A stretch of DNA of 64,000 bases from assembly GCA_017454015.1 (NCBI GenBank), contig JAFTDW010000042.1, forward strand, positions 1-64,000. Direction: 5' to 3'. The translations under genes and the position numbers were made by a program. This document shows positions 52,585 through 59,348 of this stretch, piece after piece; the stretch's first letter is position 1, and every line of letters begins with the position of its first letter. The stretch is from Bacteroidales bacterium (GTDB lineage: Bacteria > Bacteroidota > Bacteroidia > Bacteroidales > P3). The notes under the pieces were generated by a model. That model made no database searches. It saw nothing but the letters and a program-made list of their open reading frames with translations, and was not told the origin of the DNA.

Positions 52585-53520
52585 ATGTTAAGCCGCCATT
52601 TCTATAGAGCCAAAGCCCTGCAGGCCGTCTACGCTTTCCGCACCTCAGGCAGCGTCGACACCGCCGCCCTCGACAAAAGCTATACCTACCATATCAACCA
52701 CCTCAACCTCCTTGCCACCCTCCAGCTCGACGCACTCCTGCGTTTCGTCTCCATCACCGCCACCATGCAGCTTGAGGCCAAAAGCAAGTTCATGCCCACC
52801 CCCGACGAGCTCAACCCGTCGCCCAACCTCTCCCGCAACGCTTTCATAGCCCGCCTCCAAGCCAACTACGAGCTCTCTTCGCGCCTCGAGGCCGTCGTTC
52901 CCGTCCCTGGAGTGGACGCCATACTCCGCAAAGCCTCGCGCGACTACCGCGAGACCACCCTCTACAAGCAGTATGCAGCACTCCCCAAGCCTACCTTCGC
53001 CGACGACAAGGAGCAGACACTCTGCCTCTACAAGTTCCTCATGAACAATGAGCCGCTCACATACCTCTTCGCCTCTCGCAGCCTCCTATGGGAAGGCGAC
53101 TACCACCAGGTGGCGCAGCAGGGTTATGCACTGCTGCGCACCGTCAACGAAGACAGCCCCCAAGACCTCCCCATGCCTCCGGTCTACGACCAGCGTGTGC
53201 CCAAAGAGCGTGACGACTACCTCTTTGGCCGTCAGCTCATGCTCGAGACAGTCCACCAGTTCGACAGTCACCGCCAACTCATCGAGAAACACCTTCACCG
53301 CTGGGAGTACGAGCGCATAAGCCTGCTCGACCTCATCATCATCAACATGGCCATCGTCGAGCTCACCACCTGCCCAACCATACCCGCTCTCGTCACCATC
53401 GACGAATACGTGGAACTCGCCAAGGAATTCTCCTCCGACAAAAGCCGCCTCTTTGTCAACGGAATAATCGACCATATAGTTGCAGACCTCCGCAACCAAC
53501 ACTTAATTGAAAAGGATTGA
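52585..53520 (+). CDS. nusB: Transcription antitermination factor NusB (long Bacteroidetes form)
   Basis: NusB binds boxA RNA with NusE (S10) during rRNA antitermination. The C-terminal ~120 residues hold the recognisable NusB fold (SLLDLIIINMAIVELT, then ALVTIDEYVELAKEFSSDKS and VNGIIDHIVADL); the first ~180 residues are the extra helical region of Bacteroidetes NusB. ATG 52585 (MLSRHFYRAKALQAVYAF) fits the family start. An in-frame ATG at 52561 would add eight residues, but that stretch resembles the non-coding tail of family C (AATAGACCCCACCT). Both flanks of the gene are composite repeats. Confidence 0.92.
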   Translation: MLSRHFYRAKALQAVYAFRTSGSVDTAALDKSYTYHINHLNLLATLQLDALLRFVSITATMQLEAKSKFMPTPDELNPSPNLSRNAFIARLQANYELSSRLEAVVPVPGVDAILRKASRDYRETTLYKQYAALPKPTFADDKEQTLCLYKFLMNNEPLTYLFASRSLLWEGDYHQVAQQGYALLRTVNEDSPQDLPMPPVYDQRVPKERDDYLFGRQLMLETVHQFDSHRQLIEKHLHRWEYERISLLDLIIINMAIVELTTCPTIPALVTIDEYVELAKEFSSDKSRLFVNGIIDHIVADLRNQHLIEKD

Positions 53521-53521
53521 A

Positions 53522-53588
53522 CGTTTTCGTAAGCCGAGCGCAGAGGGCAAATCACGCAGTGTTTGCACTATGCCGAGGCGAGAAAACG
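53522..53588 (-). repeat. Family A unit, A1 type
   Basis: A 67-bp unit CGTTTTCG...GAAAACG starting 2 nt after the nusB stop codon, in reverse orientation to the A1 unit at 52456. The TTTTCGAAGAAACC tag follows. Confidence 0.8.
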
Positions 53589-53612
53589 AGGTTTTCGAAG
53601 AAACCAACGATA

Positions 53613-53834
53613 TAACAAAATGACCACGAATAGCACAAATACACACGAAAACGTTCCATTTCATGAGTCGTTTTCTGGCTGCGGCAGTGTAAGCAAGCTT
53701 CCACTGCTCTTGCTTAACGAAAACGTTCCATTTCATGAGTCGTTTTCTGGCTGCGGCAGTGTAAGCAAGCTTCCACTGCTCTTGCTTATCGAAAACGTTC
53801 AAATTGGTAAAATTCGTGTTATCTGTGTCCTATA
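53613..53834 (+). repeat. Composite repeat 2 (two tandem A2 units)
   Basis: The same left end as composite 1 (37 nt identical), two A2 units (53669-53725 and 53741-53797, 72-bp period, spacer TTCCATTTCATGAGT), and the same right end with two or three changes (CAAATTGGTAAAATTCGTGT onward). It stops exactly at the ATG of the DUF1573 gene. Confidence 0.8.
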
Positions 53835-54290
53835 ATGTATAAAGAATTGAGAACAACGGCGTTATATATAATCATTATTTCATTGCTGCTTGTGTCGTGT
53901 GGAGGCGACCCTGCCGCTCAATACGACACAAGCCTTATCAACAACCCCAACAGCGCCGATGGCTCTGACAGTGACGCCAAGTTGCCTGTAATAACATTCG
54001 ATACCGACATGCACGACTTCGGACGCCTGCAGGCTGGCGAGAACATAAGCTACAGCTTCCACTTCGTCAACAGTGGCCACGCCAACCTCGTCATCTCCGC
54101 CTGCGACGCCTCCTGCGGCTGCACCGTGGCCGACTTCCCACGCGACCCCATAGCCCCGGGACGCGACGGCTATGTAACAGTTTCCTTCAAGTCCGCAGGC
54201 ATGAGCGGCCAGCAGTACAAGGAGGTCACGGTCTGCACCAACGCCCAGCCCTCGCGTACCAAACTCAAAATACAAGCCAAGGTTATTTAA
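53835..54290 (+). CDS. DUF1573 lipoprotein
   Basis: A 151-residue lipoprotein (MYKELRTTALYIIIISLLLV, lipobox LVSC) with one DUF1573 immunoglobulin-like domain: FDTDMHDFGRLQAGENISYS, then SGHANLVISACDASCGCTV, including the conserved CGCT, and DGYVTVSFKSAGMSGQ. Such domains are common in Bacteroidetes periplasmic proteins; the role is unknown. The start codon abuts composite repeat 2, which therefore supplies the whole 5' spacer. A G-rich telomere-like run (GGGCTAAAGGGTTTGAAGG) follows the stop codon. Confidence 0.88.
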   Translation: MYKELRTTALYIIIISLLLVSCGGDPAAQYDTSLINNPNSADGSDSDAKLPVITFDTDMHDFGRLQAGENISYSFHFVNSGHANLVISACDASCGCTVADFPRDPIAPGRDGYVTVSFKSAGMSGQQYKEVTVCTNAQPSRTKLKIQAKVI

Positions 54291-54360
54291 GGGCTAAAGG
54301 GTTTGAAGGTTGAAAGATTAACAGAAACAAATTAATATTAACCAACAAAAAAAGCAAACT

Positions 54361-55179
54361 ATGAAAAAAATCACATCACTCTTCATGGCGGTGGCCATTG
54401 TCGCACTGATCACCTCCTGCCAAAAAGACAACGACGGCATCTACAAACCCGGCAAGAAGATCGCCAAAATCACCATTACCGAAGGTGAAGGCGATGTCTC
54501 CGTACAGACATGGAACTGGGACGGCGGCCTCCTCAAAAGTGTCGACGGCACCTACAACGGCCAGTCCGACGGCTCCATCCTTTACGAATACGACGGCAAG
54601 AAACTGACCAAGGCCTCCTACTCAACAGGCGATGCCTACTATGCCATTAGCTATGAAGGCAAGAAAATCAGCAAGATTGCCGCCTTTAACGACGGTCGAC
54701 AGGAAATGTCCATGGAACTGGGCTACGATGGCAAACAAATCAAGGAGATCAAGGTTAGCTACGAAGAAGGCGATGTTGCCAAGCGCTCCATCAGCTATCG
54801 TGCCATGTGCACCGTCTTGCCTCGCGAGGCCGTCGACCTTATCTGCAAACAGCTCACCAGCGGTGCCAAAGGTGCCCAGACCTTCACTGTCTCCCTTACT
54901 TGGGATGGCAAGAACCTCGCTTCCGTCGTAATCCCCTACATGGGCGTCGATGTCAACATGAACTACACTTACGACGACAAGTCCAACCCCTATCACGACT
55001 TTGTGGGTTTGGCCCTCAGCTATGACGGTTTCGCCACCTACTGCAGCGTCAACAACCCCACCGAGTGCTCCATCCCCATCATGCAGGAGAAGACCACCTA
55101 CACCTACGAGTACACCGGCAAGTATCCCTCCAAGGTTACCGCCAGCGACAACACCGTACAAGTTATTGAATACCTCTAA
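54361..55179 (+). CDS. Putative lipoprotein with YD-like repeats, paralogue 1
   Basis: A 272-residue lipoprotein (lipobox ITSC in MKKITSLFMAVAIVALITSC). The mature part has repeated short strands of the type YEYDGKKLTKASYS, YEGKKISKIAAF and LGYDGKQIKEIKVS, as in DUF4595-like and RHS/YD-like proteins. The gene downstream is a paralogue: both begin their mature part with QKD.DGIY.PGK.I.KITI and share a C-terminal NNPTECS / NNPLECD motif. No function is known. They are probably cotranscribed. Confidence 0.8.
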   Translation: MKKITSLFMAVAIVALITSCQKDNDGIYKPGKKIAKITITEGEGDVSVQTWNWDGGLLKSVDGTYNGQSDGSILYEYDGKKLTKASYSTGDAYYAISYEGKKISKIAAFNDGRQEMSMELGYDGKQIKEIKVSYEEGDVAKRSISYRAMCTVLPREAVDLICKQLTSGAKGAQTFTVSLTWDGKNLASVVIPYMGVDVNMNYTYDDKSNPYHDFVGLALSYDGFATYCSVNNPTECSIPIMQEKTTYTYEYTGKYPSKVTASDNTVQVIEYL

Positions 55180-55220
55180 ACAGGTTTGAGCGGAGAACCA
55201 CCAAAAAAACACAGACAGCG

Positions 55221-56384
55221 ATGAAAAAATACTTTTCACTGCTCATGGCTGTAACCATCATAGTCTTTCTGGCCTCGTGCCAGAAAGACTATGATGGTAT
55301 ATACAGACCAGGCAAGAGAATCCATAAGATAACCATCAGCAGCAGCGAAACAGACACGACCATTGTCGAGACATGGACATGGGACACCCTTAAGGCCAAG
55401 TTCCCGCTCTTACCAGATACAGTCCTTCCGCGTGTCGTGACCTGCTGCTACAAGTATGACACCACGCTCAGGAGTGTCGACACCATCCGCACAGGGCAGA
55501 CCATACCTAACAGGACCAACATTGACTCTATCAAGTATGAGAATGGTGTCACTATATTGATCAAGCACCGCAGGCACACTTTCAACAAGGTTTTCTGCAA
55601 ATATGAATACACCTATAACAATGAAAGCAGGCTCACGGAGATAGTCAAGAGAAACTACAGAAACAGCCGTGTCGTCTCTGAAACGGTGGAAGACGAGAGC
55701 CTCCGCGAGACCTATGCTGTCGAATATGACGGGCAGCAACAGATAAGTGCTATCAACGCCTATCAATACGACACCCTCTCTAACGACAACGTGAAAGTCT
55801 CCACCATAAAGTTTACCTACGAAGGAGATCCCAAGAAACTCAAAGAGGTAAAGATAGAAATTGCGGCAAGCGACGATGGCGCCGACACAGGTGCCATAGC
55901 CTCCGCCTGTTATCGTGCCATGCGCATGGTGTTGCCGGAGGAAGCCGTCCAGATTATTCAGACTCGTCGCAGTCAGCAACTTGCCCAAGGTGCCAAGTCC
56001 CGGATTGCCGACATTGCCAGTGTTTCCTTTGTATGGGACAAAGAAGGCAAAAACATCACCGAGGTCACTGTCAATTACGCGGGTAACTCTACCGACAAGC
56101 TGCACTATGCATCCTACGACGAAGAAGGCAACCCGTTCCACGACTTCGCAGGCTTGGCCGCCGCTTTCTCCATTGAGAACGATGGCTTTGTCTCATACTG
56201 CAGCGAGAACAACCCCTTAGAGTGTGACTACAGCACGCAGAAGCAAGTGCGCTACAATTACAGCTACGAAGGCGGTCTTGCTTTAAAGAAAAGAGCCTAT
56301 CGTGTATATCCTCACAAGATTTCAAAGATTGTCAACCATAATAACAACTATGTGACAATCGTAAAGAATGTTGAATATTTTTAA
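55221..56384 (+). CDS. Putative lipoprotein with YD-like repeats, paralogue 2
   Basis: A 387-residue paralogue of the preceding protein (lipobox LASC in MKKYFSLLMAVTIIVFLASC), longer by an insertion of about 100 residues near the N-terminus. Shared blocks are the mature N-terminus, ACYRAMRMVLPEEAVQII against SYRAMCTVLPREAVDLIC, and the C-terminal NPFHDFAGLAAAFSIENDGF against NPYHDFVGLALSYDGF. It arose by tandem duplication. The following yajC starts 5 nt after its stop codon. Confidence 0.8.
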   Translation: MKKYFSLLMAVTIIVFLASCQKDYDGIYRPGKRIHKITISSSETDTTIVETWTWDTLKAKFPLLPDTVLPRVVTCCYKYDTTLRSVDTIRTGQTIPNRTNIDSIKYENGVTILIKHRRHTFNKVFCKYEYTYNNESRLTEIVKRNYRNSRVVSETVEDESLRETYAVEYDGQQQISAINAYQYDTLSNDNVKVSTIKFTYEGDPKKLKEVKIEIAASDDGADTGAIASACYRAMRMVLPEEAVQIIQTRRSQQLAQGAKSRIADIASVSFVWDKEGKNITEVTVNYAGNSTDKLHYASYDEEGNPFHDFAGLAAAFSIENDGFVSYCSENNPLECDYSTQKQVRYNYSYEGGLALKKRAYRVYPHKISKIVNHNNNYVTIVKNVEYF

Positions 56385-56389
56385 ATAGC

Positions 56390-56710
56390 ATGACAATTCT
56401 CTATATTTTACTCGACGGAGCCGCAAACAACAGCGGCGGCATGGGCGGCATGTTGTGGCTGCTTATTGCTATGATACTCATTATCTGGCTTATGGGCGGC
56501 AGCAGCCGCAAGCAGGCCAAGAAGGAGCAGCAGTTCCGCAGCCAGATGAAAAAAGGCGACAGGGTTCTTTGCGGAGGGTCTCTCTACGGCAAGGTGCATG
56601 AGGTTAACGACACTACTGTCAACGTAGAACTTGCGGGAGGTGTTGTGGTGACCGTAGAGAAGAGCGCGGTGACAGCGGCACCCGAAACAGGGGATGGAGG
56701 GGAGAAATAG
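56390..56710 (+). CDS. yajC: Preprotein translocase subunit YajC
   Basis: A 106-residue YajC, an accessory membrane protein of SecDF. One transmembrane helix (about 18-36, MLWLLIAMILIIWLMGG) is followed by the cytoplasmic SSRKQAKKEQQFRSQMKKGD and the small barrel VLCGGSLYGKVHEVNDTTVN. Gene order nusB, yajC, ybbR, coaE is familiar in Bacteroidales; here lipoprotein genes are inserted after nusB. The -10 to -30 region lies inside the preceding gene. Confidence 0.93.
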   Translation: MTILYILLDGAANNSGGMGGMLWLLIAMILIIWLMGGSSRKQAKKEQQFRSQMKKGDRVLCGGSLYGKVHEVNDTTVNVELAGGVVVTVEKSAVTAAPETGDGGEK

Positions 56711-56763
56711 GATGGATCTGGATGTGGGGACAGAGTTGACACCCAGCCCTAAAACCATAGAAA

Positions 56764-57050
56764 AATCAGAGTAATCGGAATATTTGGAACGTTTTCGTAA
56801 GCCGAGCGCAGAGGTCAAATCACGCAGTGTTTGCACTATGCCGAGGCGAGAAAACGAAGGTTGCGAAGAAACCAACGTTTTCGTAAGCCGAGCGCAGAGG
56901 TCAAATCACGCAGTGTTTGCACTATGCCGAGGCGAGAAAACGAAGGTTGCGAAGAAACCAACGTTTTCGTAAGCCGAGCGCAGGGGGCAAATCACGCAGT
57001 GTTTGCACTATGCCGAGGCGAGAAAACGAGGTTTTCGAAGAGAACAACCG
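56764..57050 (-). repeat. Tandem array of three family A (A1) units
   Basis: Three 67-bp A1 units at 56790-56856, 56876-56942 and 56962-57028 with an exact 86-bp period; units 1 and 2 look identical and unit 3 has a few changes (GGGGGC for GAGGTC). Each is followed by a GGTTGCGAAGAAACC-type tag, in which the last copy is altered. Degenerate 9-mers (AATCAGAG, TAATCGGAA) precede the array. Confidence 0.85.
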
Positions 57051-57095
57051 TAGGTCATGAGCACCTATGAAATAAAAACAAGGATAGCGAATAAC
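57048..57095 (+). repeat. Family B unit upstream of ybbR
   Basis: TAGGTCATGAGCACC, TATGAAATAAAAAC, AAGGATAGCGAATAAC, directly after the family A array. The rest of the spacer (57096-57136) is unremarkable. Confidence 0.75.
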
Positions 57096-57136
57096 GTTTC
57101 TTGGATGTTACCATAACGGAAAAAGCAGGTGTGTAA

Positions 57137-58084
57137 GTGAGTCGGCGTTCACCCATAGTGTTGTTGGTTTTCGCGGTAGGCACTTTTGTAGTATGGATGC
57201 TTGCCGCGATGAGCGACGAGTCGGATTACACTTATCGCTATCCGCTGCGTTACGAGGGTTACGACACGTTGAGTTATGTGCGCACGTACGGCGACAGTGT
57301 GCTTGTAACGGTTGAGAGGAGCACGGGGTTTCGTGCGTTGAGGCGATCGCTGTCGCAGGCGGAGCCTCCGGTGCTGACTGTCAATGTGGCGCCATACCTC
57401 ACAGGCATGGATGCGTTTATCCCCGAGGAGGCTCTCCACAGGGAGCTGGACAGTGTGTTTGAGTCTCAGCGTGTGGCGAAGGTGACGTTTGCGGGTTCGG
57501 GCATCCGTATGGGAGTGGCGGCGAGGCAGAGCAAGAGGGTGCCTGTGGCGGTGCGCAATATAGAGTGCACGTTTGCAAGCCAGTATGGTCTTGGCGGCGA
57601 GCCGGTGGTTGAGCCGGACAGTGTGACGCTGTACGGCTCGGCGGCAGCGTTGGAGCACTTCAGCGAGGTGCCTACGGTAGGGGTGAGACTGAAGGGGGTG
57701 GACATGAGTCAGCGCATGGAGGTCCCGTTGCAGCCTGTGTGGGAGGCATACAGTGGCATGTGCTGCGACTGTGCCGAGGTGGAGCTGGCGCTTCCGGTGA
57801 AACGTTTTGTTGAGCGGACTTTTGTTGCCAAAGTGCGGTGCGGCGGCAGTGACAGTGTGCGGCTTTATCCCGACCACGTGAAGGTTCACTGCTGGGTGCC
57901 CACGGAGCTTTACGGCGAAGTGGAGGCTGACGACATAGAAGTGGAGGCTCGCCTCCAGGAGGAGAGGATGGTGCCGCAGGTGGTGTCGTTTCCTGTAGGT
58001 GTGAGGATTAAGCAGGTGGAGCCTGCTGAGCTGCAGTATGTTATTTTAAGGCTGGCCGTTTCAAGGAAGGAACGTTTTAGATAA
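57137..58084 (+). CDS. YbbR-domain protein
   Basis: A 315-residue protein with one N-terminal membrane helix (about 6-24, IVLLVFAVGTFVVWMLAAMS) and YbbR-like repeats outside the membrane. The segment AVRNIECTFASQYGLGGEPV with VEPDSVTLYGSAAALEHFSE is the typical YbbR motif. Bacterial YbbR proteins bind regulators of cyclic-di-AMP synthesis in some phyla; the role here is unknown. The start is GTG at 57137. It sits between yajC and coaE, as in other Bacteroidales. Confidence 0.85.
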   Translation: MSRRSPIVLLVFAVGTFVVWMLAAMSDESDYTYRYPLRYEGYDTLSYVRTYGDSVLVTVERSTGFRALRRSLSQAEPPVLTVNVAPYLTGMDAFIPEEALHRELDSVFESQRVAKVTFAGSGIRMGVAARQSKRVPVAVRNIECTFASQYGLGGEPVVEPDSVTLYGSAAALEHFSEVPTVGVRLKGVDMSQRMEVPLQPVWEAYSGMCCDCAEVELALPVKRFVERTFVAKVRCGGSDSVRLYPDHVKVHCWVPTELYGEVEADDIEVEARLQEERMVPQVVSFPVGVRIKQVEPAELQYVILRLAVSRKERFR

Positions 58085-58086
58085 GC

Positions 58087-58457
58087 AAGAACTGAGGTCA
58101 TGAGCACCCGTAAAAATAAAAACAAGGATAGCGAATAACTGAGGTCATGAGCACCTATGAAATAAAAACAAGGATAGCGAATAACTGAGGTCATGAGCAC
58201 CCGTAAAAATAAAAAACATGGACAGCGAATAGCAATGGGGGCTTGCTCACATTGCCGCAGCCAGAAAACGAGGGTTGCGAAGAAACCAAGGTTGAAATCA
58301 AAATAATGAACCAAAGGTCATGAACTGAGGTCATGAGCACCCGTAAAAATAAAAACATGGACAGCGAATAGCACCTATGAAATAAAAACAAGGACAGCGA
58401 ATAAATGAGCAGCACTTATGAAATAAAAACATGGACAGCGAATAAAGTATTTATAAT
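58087..58457 (+). repeat. Family B array between ybbR and coaE, with a family A fragment
   Basis: Family B units begin near 58091, 58138 and 58184 (47-bp tandem), then near 58323. Two shorter relatives beginning AGCACCTATG / AGCACTTATG lie at 58371-58405 and 58410-58445. A truncated A2 unit (58229-58286, reverse orientation: GCAATG...CATTGCCGCAGCCAGAAAACGAG plus the GGTTGCGAAGAAACC tag) is joined to the third unit. TTGAAATCAAAATAATGAA (58292-58310) is shared with 59189-59208. Confidence 0.8.
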
Positions 58458-58471
58458 TGTAATTGAAAATT

Positions 58472-59083
58472 ATGAGAGTAGCGTTGACGGGTGGCATAGG
58501 TTGCGGCAAGAGCGTGGTGCTTGGGGAGTTTAAGAGGCTGGGTGTGCCGTGTTTTGAGGCCGACAGGGAGGCTGCGAAGCTTTACGACAACCCCGCTTTT
58601 TGCGACGAGGTGGTCAATCTGCTGGGCAGAGGGGTTTTGTGCGCCGACGGACGTATAGACAAGAAGGCGGTGGCTGGCGATGTGTTTGCCGACAGTGCCA
58701 AGTTGGCGGCGCTGAGTTCTTTGGTTCATCCGCGTGTGATGGGAGAGTTCGACGGGTGGGCGCGGCGGCATGAGAGTGAATACAGTTATGTGTTGTGCGA
58801 GGTGGCGGTGCTTTACGAGTACGGATTGGAGAGGTGCTTCGACAAGGTGGTGTGCGTACACCTCGACCTTGAGGAGCGGCTGCGGCGTCTGCTGTTGCGC
58901 GACGGCGGCCCCCGCGAACAGCTGCTGGCGCGTATCGCCAGCCAGCTGCCTTCCGAGCAGAAGATGATGCGTGCGGATTATGTGATACTTAACTACGAGG
59001 GTAATCCACGCTCGCGCCAGGTGGCTGCGGTGGACGAGATGCTGAGGAGAAAGGATGGAAGGATGAAAGGTTTAAGGGTTTAA
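58472..59083 (+). CDS. coaE: Dephospho-CoA kinase
   Basis: Phosphorylates dephospho-CoA in the last step of CoA synthesis. The 203-residue protein has the P-loop LTGGIGCGKSVV at residues 7-18, LGVPCFEADREAA, the CoA-binding VHPRV segment and VVCVHLDLEERLRRL. ATG 58472 (MRVALTGGIG) was chosen over a TTG three codons upstream. The last codons (AAAGGTTTAAGGGTTTAA) are a G-rich telomere-like run, so the C-terminus MKGLRV is set by that repeat. Confidence 0.94.
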   Translation: MRVALTGGIGCGKSVVLGEFKRLGVPCFEADREAAKLYDNPAFCDEVVNLLGRGVLCADGRIDKKAVAGDVFADSAKLAALSSLVHPRVMGEFDGWARRHESEYSYVLCEVAVLYEYGLERCFDKVVCVHLDLEERLRRLLLRDGGPREQLLARIASQLPSEQKMMRADYVILNYEGNPRSRQVAAVDEMLRRKDGRMKGLRV

Positions 59084-59099
59084 AGGATGGTGGGGGAGT

Positions 59100-59346
59100 A
59101 ACAATAGGCTGCCGAAGGCTGCGAACACAAATAGAAATAAAAACAAGGACAGTGAGCAACCGTAGGTCATGTGGCGAGCCTGCGAATACCTTGAAATCAA
59201 AATAATGAAATGAGCAGCACCTATGAAATAAAAACAAGGATAGCGAATTGCCGCAGGCTGCGAACACCTATGAAATTAAAATATGGACAGTGAGCAACTG
59301 AGGTCATGAGCACCTATGAAATAAAAACAAGGATAGCGAATAACTG
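59100..59346 (+). repeat. Family B array between coaE and the GH3 fusion gene
   Basis: Units or parts of units: ACAAATAGAAATAAAAAC (59123) ending GGACAGTGAGCAAC, a CCGTAGGTCATG fragment (59160), AGCAGCACCTATG (59211) and a full unit at 59299-59343 that stops a few nt before the next start codon. GCCGAAGGC and GCCGCAGGC mini-hairpins with TGCGAA occur between. Confidence 0.75.
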
Positions 59347-59348
59347 TT

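Noticed and set aside
53503..53802. Open frames made of family A repeats (also 56784-57070)
   Set aside because: The products are only repeat translations; the 86-bp period shifts frame in the A1 array, so a coding role is unlikely.
56790..57047. CRISPR array
   Set aside because: Units follow each other with a constant tag and no unique spacers, and no cas genes are nearby. The same holds for the family B array at 58087-58457.
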